Positions 1 through 9,900 of a stretch of 64,000 nt of DNA are shown piece after piece; the first letter of the stretch is position 1; every line of letters begins with the position of its first letter. Under the pieces are notes generated by a model. The model made no database searches, was not told the origin of the DNA, and worked only from the letters and a program-made list of their open reading frames with translations. Source of the DNA: SW132 sp038150125 (GTDB lineage Bacteria; Bacteroidota; Rhodothermia; Balneolales; Balneolaceae); contig NZ_JBBVMF010000021.1 in the NCBI RefSeq assembly GCF_038150125.1, forward strand, positions 1-64,000, written 5' to 3'. Both the position numbers and the translations under genes were made by a program.

Positions 1-64
1 CCGAAGGGCTTGATCCCAACCAATTAGGCATCGGATTCACCTAAAATAACGGGGTAACTTCTCT

Positions 65-1150
65 GTGCAAGCACTTGACTCTATAAATTATGCGGTTGAG
101 CATGGAGCAAAGCTAATTCTGACGAGCCATTTGGGCCGGCCCGGAGGCGAGCCATCCTCCGACTTGAGTTTAAAACCGGTGGCCGATCACCTGGCCACGC
201 TTGTGGATGTACCTGTGCATTTTGCTGAAGATTGTATTGGCGAAGAGGCAGAAGTGATCATCAAATCAGCAAAGGAAGGGGAAATTGTGCTTCTTGAAAA
301 TGTGCGGTTTCACCCGGAAGAGAAGCAGAATGAGCCAAAGTTCGCAATGAAACTTGCCACTCATGCCGATCTTTTTGTGAACGATGCATTTGGAAGCAGC
401 CATAGAGCACATGCTTCCGTGGCGGGCGTGACCGAATTTCTGCAGCCCTCGGTCTCCGGGTTTCTGCTTGAGAAAGAGATTCAATACCTGGAAGATAGCG
501 TGAACAACCCCAGCCGCCCGTTTGTGGCTATTCTTGGCGGTGCGAAAGTGTCGGATAAAATTGGCGTGATTGAAAATCTCATCACCAAAGTAGATACGAT
601 TATTATCGGCGGCGGGATGACCTACACGTTCTATAAAGCAAGTGGTTTTCCCGTGGGCGACTCGCTGGTTGAAGATGACAAAGTAAAACTTGCGGGCGAA
701 CTGATGAAGAAAGCTGAAGAGGCCGGTATTCATTTTATGCTGCCTATCGATTCCGTTGTGGCTAAAGAATTTAAAAACGATGCTGAAAATAAAGTCGTGG
801 ACCAAGACGGAATTGAGCCCGGCTGGATGGCACTCGATATTGGCCCGCAATCTGCGATCGCATTCGGCAACAGAATCCGAAACGCGAGAACGGTTCTCTG
901 GAATGGGCCGATGGGCGTGTTTGAGATGGAAAATTTCGCTGAAGGCACATTTACGGTTGCACAGGCACTTGCCGATGCAACAGCCGAAAATAATGCAATC
1001 ACCATAGTTGGCGGCGGAGATTCTGCAGCGGCCATCAAAAAAGCGGGTTTGAGCGATAAAGTGTCACACGTCTCAACCGGCGGCGGAGCCAGCCTGGAAT
1101 ATCTTGAAGGCAAAGAGCTGCCCGGTGTGGCCTCGCTGACGGATAAGTAA
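65..1150 (+). CDS. pgk: Phosphoglycerate kinase, N-terminally short
   Basis: Glycolytic/gluconeogenic enzyme that transfers phosphate between 1,3-bisphosphoglycerate and ADP in the cytoplasm. Family motifs are clear: 'SHLGRPGG' near residue 22, 'LLENVRFHPEE' near 76, 'ILGGAKVSDKI' near 156, the glycine-rich 'GGGMTYTFYKA', and 'TGGGASLEYLEGKELPG' near the C-terminus. At 361 residues it is about 35-40 shorter than usual. The open frame begins at a GTG aligned to the family's 'ALxxINYxxEHGAK' region, so the first strand and the substrate-binding 'RVDFNVP' segment are missing. An in-frame stop at 47-49 closes the frame upstream. Either the 5' end is frameshifted or broken, or the first 60 bases are an assembly problem at the window edge. 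The family call is certain; the start is not. Confidence 0.9.
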   Translation: MQALDSINYAVEHGAKLILTSHLGRPGGEPSSDLSLKPVADHLATLVDVPVHFAEDCIGEEAEVIIKSAKEGEIVLLENVRFHPEEKQNEPKFAMKLATHADLFVNDAFGSSHRAHASVAGVTEFLQPSVSGFLLEKEIQYLEDSVNNPSRPFVAILGGAKVSDKIGVIENLITKVDTIIIGGGMTYTFYKASGFPVGDSLVEDDKVKLAGELMKKAEEAGIHFMLPIDSVVAKEFKNDAENKVVDQDGIEPGWMALDIGPQSAIAFGNRIRNARTVLWNGPMGVFEMENFAEGTFTVAQALADATAENNAITIVGGGDSAAAIKKAGLSDKVSHVSTGGGASLEYLEGKELPGVASLTDK

Positions 1151-1286
1151 TGTAACTTCGTCTGACGATTGTCTTTTTCGTCTGACGAATTTCTGAGGGC
1201 GAGAACTCATTCCAAGGATCGCGTTGACTGGGTTGTGAGTCACATGAACTCGTCAGCCTTCAAAAGCAGAATGCAGAGGAGGATAT

Positions 1287-1323
1287 AAAAAAAGCCCGCT
1301 TTCTTTCGAGAGCGGGCTTTTTT
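1287..1323. terminator. Bidirectional rho-independent terminator
   Basis: A perfect 10-bp stem (AAAGCCCGCT at 1291-1300, AGCGGGCTTT at 1311-1320) with a 10-nt loop has an A-run on its left and a T-run on its right. It can therefore act in both directions. It lies between the convergent pgk gene and the large minus-strand gene. Confidence 0.92.
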
Positions 1324-1353
1324 GGTTGATTAAGCGCTTTAAATGTTACAGAA

Positions 1354-4300
1354 TCATTTAATCAGGGTCAGTTTTCGGGTGCTGATAAAGTTGCCCGATT
1401 GAATCCTGTAAATGTACATGCCGCTGGCCAGGTTGGATGCGTCGAATGTGACGTTATGCCAGCCTGCTGATTTGTTTTCATTGACCAGCGTGGCCACGCG
1501 CCGTCCGGTCATGTCAAACACCTCAAGAGAGACATCGCCCGCTTCAGGCAGACCAAACTGGATGGTTGTGGTTGGGTTGAATGGATTCGGGTAGTTCTGT
1601 TCTAACACAAACTGCCCCGGAATTCCGCTGGATGGTTCCACCGTTGTTCCAATCTGAACTTCAGTTTGAACATCGGCTTCATCCCAGCGGTCTTCTTCGT
1701 TGCCAACATAGTCGATAGCCTGGCTAAAGAATTCATATGTTTTTCCGTTTTCTCCGGTAAAGGTAGCGGATGTTTCCGTCGTCTCTTCCTGCCAGATCGA
1801 GAATTCACCGCCATCTTCCGATACGTAGACGTTGTAGAGTTCAGTACCGCTTGCGTCATCATCACCACTCCAGCTTACGGAAAAGTCTGTTTCCGTTTGC
1901 AGGCTGTCGAGCGACTGAACGGAACTGACGGGGGCTTCAATGTCAAGTGTATTGGACCAGACCGGCGTATCGATCGGGTCGTTCTCATCGAATATGATGC
2001 GGGCTGAATTCCCAAACGTAGTGTTAGACGGAGTTCCTTCGTTCGTACTCACATAATAACTTACTAGCCCTTCACCTTCAGGGGACGTTTCATTAGGTGG
2101 TAGAAATCCGGCCAGGGGGTCCAGCGTGGGTTCCATTGTTTCCGGATCAAGTGACTTGAACACCCAGCTAAGAACGCCGGTTGTTTCATCCAGATCAGCT
2201 TCGATTCTCAGGATCAGGTCCATCGCGGGACGCAAATCGACATCTTTACTGGTAGTCAGTACATTCGATTCCATGCTGATGGATGTGTCGCTCCAGGCAA
2301 TCATACCGAAGGAGAACGTGTCGACATTGAAAACACTGGTATCGAGTGTGTCTTTGATGATCACGGTTTGAGCTGCTGCAGTGGCTTCAGCCTTGTTTTC
2401 AAAAAAGACAACGTAGGGCAGGGAATCGCCTGATGCGATGTAGCGATTGTCGAGGACACCGCTTGGCCCCACCTTATCGTTGGGATCGAACGACCCGATA
2501 CAGGTTGTGCTGGATGAACCCGATGCGCTCACGGACCCTCCGCCTGCTGAATTGCTGCACGCTTCGGAAACGCCCTTAATGCCGCCTGCGCCACTTGCGA
2601 GATCATTCAGCTTTTTCATGACTTTGATGGCTTTTGTTGCCGGAACTGCATCGCCTGCACAGTTGATGGCCCCAACCACATTGGCACTTATATGGGCGTA
2701 TATATCAAATTGTTTATCGTAAAAGCCTTCTCCAATAGAGGTTGCAATGCCCGCGCCCAGTTTAAAGCAGTCGGCTCCAGGCACAAATTCAAGCGCCAGT
2801 TTTGCGATCTCGTAGGCGCATTTGTTCAAGTCTGCGCCAGTTACCGGCATTCCGGCTTTGACTACAGGATTTACAGGTTCGTTTTCGCAGACTTTACTTC
2901 CGCTGATTCCAAACGAACTTCCGCCGCTTGTAACGCTTGTAAACTCTGTGCCTTCACCTCCTCCACCGCCACTTCCAATTGCCTGCGGAAAACGCTGCTG
3001 CGGCAAAAACGGGTACTCTTCCTCCATGCCGTCTTCCGGAGGGGGAGGGGTCACGCCAAACTGCTCCATTCTGCATTTCAAATTTTCATAAGCATCATTC
3101 GTCGGGCAATTAGGGCCGGGTGACGAGGAAACGCCATAATCAAAATTTTCAACCCGGATGCGCTGCATGGATGCGCCGCCCGAATTTTGTATCGTGGCCT
3201 CGATGGGAACATCGCGTCCTGCCCGCTGAAACGGCGGTGTTGTAACCGTTACGTTAATGGATACCGCTCCCGGTGTTGATCCAAAACTTCCATCATAAAT
3301 TTCCATCAGCCCGTCGAGAAACCGGATAGCCAGAGTTAAGCTGCCTGTCTCCATCCCCTCAAACTGAGTGAAATTTCCGGTTCGTGAACCACCGGGCCAC
3401 ACAAGGGATTGAAACCGATCGCTCTGCCCCGGGGTGAAGTCATTCAGAAGCTCTACAGACAATGTTCCGGCAAGCGCCACATTACTTGCACGAATTTGAT
3501 CGTACGTGCTGCCCGCTGTGGTTCCTGCAATTTTTAGGGCGATGGTAGATTGCGGGCTTTGAGTTAAATTACCTTGGATCTGCAGCTGTCCTATTTCTGT
3601 TGCTGATCCCGGTTGAACCAATCCACCGGAGTTATTCATTACATCAGCAATAATATTCCCTGATCCATTTATGGTTCCTCGATTTAGCAGGCCGTTTGGC
3701 GCATCAATAACGAGCATGTTATTACCAAGATCGAGGGTTCCTGAATTTTCGAGCTCCCAGTTAACCGTAAGCACATTGTTATTGGCGATGGAATTAATCA
3801 GTCCTTCGTTCAGAAATAACGGAGCTTCACTGCTTTCTGACAGCACACTCATCGTGGTTGTTTCATTAGTGGGACGCAGATCCATTTCTGCATTTTCACC
3901 AACAAGAAATGTACTGCCGTTCCCGGCAAAAAACCGGTCGCCGCGGTAGTCAATTGTTCCGGCGGTAATACTGAGGTTTCTCGTGTCCAGCACCTTGGTA
4001 TTTGATTCATTGCTGCCGCTGATGCTGATGCCGTTGGTGGCAAACGTGGTCCCGCTGCCGGCCATTGTACCTCCGCTCCAGGTAAAAGTACCGTCCACTG
4101 TAACATCAAAGTCACTTTCGAGCGTGGCGGTTTGATGGTTTTGCTCATAAGAGTCTGTAACCGTCAGATCGGAACTCAGCGATAAATAACCCCCGGCATT
4201 CAGAACCAATGTTCCGATGGTGACGGAGGTATTGCTTTCCAGAAAAAGTTCTCCCTGGCTGCCGCCTATAATCAGGCCGCTACCGCCGATGGATGTTACA

Positions 4301-6924
4301 TCAGCTGTCGCCGGAAAGGTAACCGTCGCAATGCCATCTCCTGAAGAGCGAATTTCCGTTGTTCCATTTACATTATATGTGCCGGACAGCGTGATGTCTG
4401 AGTTTCCGTCACCTGATGTTCCAAATCTTATCGTTCCCTCGGGCGCAGCAGTGATCGTTGAACCATCGGAAAAACTATAGGTGCCGTTGGTGTTGAATTC
4501 CAATGAACCGGAAGCTGAATGATACGAGCCGTTGTTGTCTGTGACAGGCCCGGTAAACCGTAATGTAGAATTAGCCTCGTTGATTGAAATGGAACCAGAA
4601 TTATCCAGAGCCCAGCCGACTGAGATCGATCCGGAGCCGGAATTTTTCTGAATATTGCCAAGATTTCGAAGTGTGGCTCCGCCTGTGCCTGTTTGAGACA
4701 GTGAGCTGCCATTGTCACCGGTGAGATTGAGCAGTGCATTTTCGCTAATTTTGAGTAAGCCGCCATTCTCACCGGTCAGGTTTGAGCCTGAGAGGGTCAG
4801 CTCTGTTTCGGATGGAATAATCAGGGTTTTTGCGTTAAGAACTTTTCCACCGCTACCGGAAATTTCCATTCCATTCAGTGGGTATACTGTTCCAGCGCCG
4901 CTCATCGTACCGCTGTTCCAGGTCAGTTGACCGGTAACGCTTACTGCTCCCGGCCCGCCAAGTGTCCCCCCCGATTGAATATATGAGGTGAGGACAGACA
5001 TACTATCCTGTATGCTTAGCTCAGCGGTGGGGCTTGAAAGCAAAATACTGTTGACGGTTACATCGCCCGGTACAGTAATCGTGTAAGAATTCCCGGGGTT
5101 AAGGCCGATTAAAATATCAGAATCGGTACCGGGAACGGCTGTTGAACTCCAGTTTGCTGGATCGTCCCAGGACGAGCCGTCGCCATTTCCGGTCCAGCTT
5201 ACGCCTTCAACTGAAATAGATCCGTTAATACGAGTGGCAGTGGGGGCATCAGGTCCGGGTTCGTTGAACTGTACTCTTTTTAAGGTGAGATCTGTTTCCT
5301 GCTCAGATCCGGGTGATTCACTTCGCTTAAACACCACATCAGTCAGGCTGCCGCTACCTTCCAGCGGAGATGCTGATGCGGCAGCGATTGTAACAACGCC
5401 ATTTTCAGCTGAAGCACTTGTTGATATTCCGTCGGAAATTGAACCGGAAGCATCAAGAACGTCAAAAGCCACAACAGACGGATCGTACTCAATTTCAATC
5501 TCGTAGGAATAAATACCAAGGCCGGTCACATCCATTACTTCCAATGGTACAGATACGGAGCCGCCATCTGACAACGAGTACTCGGAGATCGTCATCGTAA
5601 TATCATTTACGATCACTTCGGCAACTTCAGATGAAAAATTGTCCGCGTCAGTGGCTGTAATTTCGGTAACGCCTCGCGACACAGCCTCAAGCTGGCCGGT
5701 GGATGGGTCAATAGAAGCAACTTCAGAATCGCTGCTGCTCCAGGTAAAGGGCGCCGTTCCGCCTGATTCCACGCTAAACTGCTGAGTGTCACCTATGGTG
5801 AGTTCCGCCTGAAGAGGCGTGATCTCAGGAACGGGGGCATCATTTATCGTAATAGTCCCGGCCTGGGCCATTGCCTCAATGGACTCATTAAACAGAATAT
5901 TCTGTGGCGTGATGGTTGCTTCACCACTTGCGTTTCTTGGTATCTGAACATTAATCTTCAAAAGATCACCCGCACCAGAGAACGGATCAGAATTGGCAAA
6001 TGCCACGCTGATTAGATTTCCATCTATATACGTTGTTGGCTCAGATCCTTCCAAGATTGTCCCCTGCGTGTCGAAGGAAAGAATATCGATTTTATTTGAT
6101 GGGAAAGTCAGTTCAAATTGCCCCGATTGAATATCCAATCCTGTGATGTCGGTGATAGATATTGTTACGGTACCCTCGAGCGTTTGGGTGATGGATTCAT
6201 CGCCCACAGACATCGTCAGGTCCAGCAGCGATTCCGGTTCAATCCGAAACAGGCTGGTAGAATCTTTGAGTCCGTTGCTGTCTTCAGCATACACGCGAAT
6301 AGTACCGGGTGTCTGCGCTGACAGCAGGCCATCTGAGTTAATCTGAGCCACGGAATTGTTTGATGTAGACCATGTGACCGGCGCTACTGCATCACCTTCC
6401 AGGTTAAACTGAAACGTTGTTCCTTCAACAATTGCGTTGCGGGGAGTCTGCGGATTAATAGAAATGCCGCGGATACGAACAGTTCCTCCCTCCGTGGTAA
6501 CACCAGGATTGCCTTCATTAAGCTGTGTATTCCGGAACCCGATGTCGGCTTCCTGGAATTTTGTTGCTTCGCCATCAACCTGAACAGTAAGCGTGAATAG
6601 CGTACCGGAACCGGTGAGGGTGTCCGTGCCGGCAAAAGCCAGCCGGCCGGTTGTGGAGTTGAACAACAGGTTACGGCCCTCAAGCAGTGCTCCTGTGGCA
6701 TCGACATCAACCAGTGAAACCATTCCGGAAGATGTGGTAAACTCCCATTCACCGGATACCACGCCGTCGGCTTCAGTGAGCTGGGTTACGTTTACGGGAA
6801 TTTCAATCTCTGAGCCTGCATCAACGGCTGTATCGGGCATAGAGATTGTAATCTGCTGGGCAACACCGGATGCTGCCCATGACAGTGTTAGAAACAGTAT
6901 GAATGTGAGTCGTTTTATAAACAT
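1354..6924 (-). CDS. Giant T9SS-secreted cohesin/Ig multidomain protein
   Basis: An 1856-residue predicted surface or secreted protein. In order: a signal peptide (residues 1-23, ending 'SGVAQQ'); three cohesin-like beta-sandwiches (about 24-150, 233-360, 441-570) separated by two bacterial Ig-like (Big_2) domains (about 153-230 and 364-440); a 'SWDDPANWSS' block near 585 that opens a long region of beta-strand repeats; a Cys-containing insert; a 'SFDPNDK' domain of the kind found before sorting signals; a fibronectin-like stretch; and a T9SS type A sorting domain (about 1766-1856, 'LEQNYPNPFNP' ending 'RKLTLIK'). The signal peptide directs Sec export and the sorting domain directs T9SS export and anchoring. 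A strong ribosome site (AGAGGAGA) precedes the ATG. It starts 33 bp after the next minus-strand gene, so the two are probably co-transcribed. The ligand is unknown; binding to the neighbour's dockerin is inference. Confidence 0.88.
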   Translation of the reverse strand: MFIKRLTFILFLTLSWAASGVAQQITISMPDTAVDAGSEIEIPVNVTQLTEADGVVSGEWEFTTSSGMVSLVDVDATGALLEGRNLLFNSTTGRLAFAGTDTLTGSGTLFTLTVQVDGEATKFQEADIGFRNTQLNEGNPGVTTEGGTVRIRGISINPQTPRNAIVEGTTFQFNLEGDAVAPVTWSTSNNSVAQINSDGLLSAQTPGTIRVYAEDSNGLKDSTSLFRIEPESLLDLTMSVGDESITQTLEGTVTISITDITGLDIQSGQFELTFPSNKIDILSFDTQGTILEGSEPTTYIDGNLISVAFANSDPFSGAGDLLKINVQIPRNASGEATITPQNILFNESIEAMAQAGTITINDAPVPEITPLQAELTIGDTQQFSVESGGTAPFTWSSSDSEVASIDPSTGQLEAVSRGVTEITATDADNFSSEVAEVIVNDITMTISEYSLSDGGSVSVPLEVMDVTGLGIYSYEIEIEYDPSVVAFDVLDASGSISDGISTSASAENGVVTIAAASASPLEGSGSLTDVVFKRSESPGSEQETDLTLKRVQFNEPGPDAPTATRINGSISVEGVSWTGNGDGSSWDDPANWSSTAVPGTDSDILIGLNPGNSYTITVPGDVTVNSILLSSPTAELSIQDSMSVLTSYIQSGGTLGGPGAVSVTGQLTWNSGTMSGAGTVYPLNGMEISGSGGKVLNAKTLIIPSETELTLSGSNLTGENGGLLKISENALLNLTGDNGSSLSQTGTGGATLRNLGNIQKNSGSGSISVGWALDNSGSISINEANSTLRFTGPVTDNNGSYHSASGSLEFNTNGTYSFSDGSTITAAPEGTIRFGTSGDGNSDITLSGTYNVNGTTEIRSSGDGIATVTFPATADVTSIGGSGLIIGGSQGELFLESNTSVTIGTLVLNAGGYLSLSSDLTVTDSYEQNHQTATLESDFDVTVDGTFTWSGGTMAGSGTTFATNGISISGSNESNTKVLDTRNLSITAGTIDYRGDRFFAGNGSTFLVGENAEMDLRPTNETTTMSVLSESSEAPLFLNEGLINSIANNNVLTVNWELENSGTLDLGNNMLVIDAPNGLLNRGTINGSGNIIADVMNNSGGLVQPGSATEIGQLQIQGNLTQSPQSTIALKIAGTTAGSTYDQIRASNVALAGTLSVELLNDFTPGQSDRFQSLVWPGGSRTGNFTQFEGMETGSLTLAIRFLDGLMEIYDGSFGSTPGAVSINVTVTTPPFQRAGRDVPIEATIQNSGGASMQRIRVENFDYGVSSSPGPNCPTNDAYENLKCRMEQFGVTPPPPEDGMEEEYPFLPQQRFPQAIGSGGGGGEGTEFTSVTSGGSSFGISGSKVCENEPVNPVVKAGMPVTGADLNKCAYEIAKLALEFVPGADCFKLGAGIATSIGEGFYDKQFDIYAHISANVVGAINCAGDAVPATKAIKVMKKLNDLASGAGGIKGVSEACSNSAGGGSVSASGSSSTTCIGSFDPNDKVGPSGVLDNRYIASGDSLPYVVFFENKAEATAAAQTVIIKDTLDTSVFNVDTFSFGMIAWSDTSISMESNVLTTSKDVDLRPAMDLILRIEADLDETTGVLSWVFKSLDPETMEPTLDPLAGFLPPNETSPEGEGLVSYYVSTNEGTPSNTTFGNSARIIFDENDPIDTPVWSNTLDIEAPVSSVQSLDSLQTETDFSVSWSGDDDASGTELYNVYVSEDGGEFSIWQEETTETSATFTGENGKTYEFFSQAIDYVGNEEDRWDEADVQTEVQIGTTVEPSSGIPGQFVLEQNYPNPFNPTTTIQFGLPEAGDVSLEVFDMTGRRVATLVNENKSAGWHNVTFDASNLASGMYIYRIQSGNFISTRKLTLIK

Positions 6925-6957
6925 GGATATCTCCTCTACAATGATTGATTTCTATGA

Positions 6958-9900
6958 TTACTTGATCAATGTCATTTTCTTGACATCCATAAAGGTGGCG
7001 CCGCTTTCGCCGGCAACCTCAATTCTGTAGAAGTAGACACCGCTGGCTGCAGACCCGGCATCCCAGCTCACCGTATAAATTCCGGCCGGTCGGTTTTCCC
7101 TGTTTGCGAGGAGAGCAACCTGCTGACCAATGGAATTGAAAACCGATACGGTTACTTTACCGCTTTCGGGCAGCTGATACTGAATGTTTGTAGCAGGATT
7201 GAATGGGTTCGGGTAGTTCTGCTCAAGAGAAAATGCTTCCGGTAAGTTAAGCTCATCCATTGTGCTTGTGGCAACCTGGTTAGCTGCTTCGGTCAGGTCG
7301 ATCTCATTAAGTTTTAAGTCAGTGATGTCAAAATCACCAGGCGAACCTGCAAAGGACTCGTCAAAATGGAATCGAAGATGGACCAGATCTCCCATAGTTA
7401 CGGATGGTTCAACACCGGCAACTGCTGCCGTAACTGTGCCATCTTCGGCCCTGATTCTGTCAGACCATTCGGTTGTTTCAGTAGTTCCAATCAGTTCAAC
7501 GGAAGTGAAACGGGTGTCGTCGTAATCAAGAGAAATCTGTCCGGAGTATAAAGGCAAGGCACCTTTCGATTGTATAATCAGATCAAAAGACGCGTCACTG
7601 ATTTGCGTGTTCAGCTCAAACAGATCTTCGGGAGCAAAAGACGGCGCTTTTCCGGCACCCGGGAACCCGCCGATAGCTCCGACAACATATTGAAGCACAT
7701 TGGATGCATCAAAAGCCGTAATATCTCCATCACCGGTGACGTCGGCGGCGGTCTGCTGACTTTCGGCCAACTCTAAATCTCCTACGACAAACTGAAGAAT
7801 GAGCGAACCGTCGAATGCGGTGACGGATCCTTCTTCACTTACATCACCAAGCAGCACGCCTGACCGCGATACCTGCCATGGCTCATACTCAACACGGTTC
7901 GAACCACTGACGAGAATCTGGTTACCCTGGCCGCCAAGGTTGGGATCGGTATTTGAATCATCAGCAACAAATGGACCTGTGGAATCTCCCCAGTAGTTAT
8001 TGATGGCCGTTACATCGCGAAATGCGTACAGAGCTGCATCATCATTATTGTAGAAATTATTCAGATGGATATTCGGATCGTCCGAATCGTTCTGAACTCT
8101 AAACCCGTACCGGTTGCTGTGGATATCCGAATTGCGAATTGTTGGTTTCGCGCCATCTTCAGAAAAAATTCCGTAAGTAGCATTCGACACAAAACTTGAG
8201 TCGACCAGAATTTCTGAGTTTTGGTCAAAAAATAAGTTTGTGTTGGCATACCGGACGATCACGTGCTTAACAAGAGATTGTGAAGAGGAGGATCCATAGA
8301 ACAGAAGTTCACGCCAGTTTCCCCTTGAAGGAGCCGTGTCTGTCGAGTCACGGTTTGTATCTCCTGCATAGGTGTCATCAAGCAAAGATGTAAAGATGAT
8401 TTTGCTGTCTGCACTTCCCTCGGCAACCAGGCTGCCTTCTATCCTGAAAGAATCATTATTGCTGCCTCTGCCAAGTTTTACTACGGTTCCGGGTGCAATA
8501 TTAACGCTGTCGCCTGAATTGATGTAGGTTGTCCCTGTTATCGGAATATAGGCCGGATTGGTATATGAAGAAGGCCAGCTGTAGCCGAGATTACCATTGA
8601 GCGGCAGATTATTGTTGGAATAAATACCAATCGCATCGGCATATGTATGATCTGTGAAAGTATTACCATCATAAAAGTTACCATCGGCATTGGTGGTTCC
8701 ATCCCGGGAAATTTCCCCCATTACGGCGATGGGCAAATTATTATTCTCGAACGTATTGTCTTCGATAAATGCACGTGTCGAAATAATTCCGGTCCCTGAT
8801 GTATGTCCGCTGATTGTACTTCCGCTAATCTCCAGCGCTTCATCAGATTCTATTCCTGATATTCTCGCATATATACCGTTACCGGCATTATTGAGAATCT
8901 CGTTGAACTGCATGGATGTTGGCTGGGTTGATCGTTCAATAATCACACCGTTGCTATTATTTTCGATAACGGAATTCGTGATTTCAGTGAATGATGCTCC
9001 ATCATCATTATCATCGGCGAACAGACCGGCGTAACTGTTATTTGAGCCGCCATTGTTTTGAATCACAGATTTTCGAAGGATCGCCCGGGTACCAAATCCA
9101 TTTGAACTTCTGTCCCTGATCCATACACCATGCCTGCTGCTGTTCGTAACTGTAAGCGAATCAAATTCAACGGCACTCTCTTCCTGGAACACCCCGTATA
9201 GCGATGCATTATCTAACCAGAGGTTTTTAAAAATACTGCTGTACTCAACTTGTGATGACGAGGAAGTCCCAAGCTCAAGGTTTACGCGTGCATATCGCAC
9301 ATACACGTTGGCAAGCCTTGTATCGGCACTGCCGTTATTTCTCAGATGAAGGCCTCCCCAGTTACCTCTGGATGGAGACGTTTCATCATCTACCTGGGCA
9401 ATGTTTCCGCCATAATCGTGATCAAAAAGAGACGTGAACACAATTGGATCTTGCTCACTACCCTCAGCAATCAGTTTTCCCTCGACTCTGAATTGAGTAT
9501 TGTTATTTACAAGCTCAGGAGCCGTTTTAATGGTAACACCGGGATCAATGACAAGGCTGTCGCCACTGTTTACCGCATTACCGATAGACGCAAGCAGGTA
9601 GCTCGAGTTATTGAATGCTTCCGGCATTGTGGCGCTCAGTGTATCACTGAGGTTTGAAGAGTAAATAGCAATTGAATTATTGTATGTATTATCAACAAAT
9701 TCATTGCCGTCTACACCGTTTTCATCCACAAATATATGCCCAAGGCGGTTCCACGCAGCAACTCCAAACCGGTTTCCTTCAAAACGGTTGTCAATAAATA
9801 CTGCTTTTGAACTTCGCACGCCGGATTGACCGTTATTAGCAAACGTATTCCCAAATAAACTGATATCCTGTCGCTGCCGATTCGAGTTCAAGCTAACACC

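Noticed and set aside
266..850. A 194-codon minus-strand frame inside pgk
   Set aside because: It lies opposite well-conserved PGK motifs and has no recognisable domain.
1158..1189. Two copies of TTCGTCTGACGA after pgk
   Set aside because: Too short and isolated to be called an element; possibly chance.
2692..3123. A Cys-rich plus-strand frame within the cohesin protein gene
   Set aside because: It is antisense to a clear coding frame; the cysteines come from reading Gly/Thr/Ala-rich codons in reverse.
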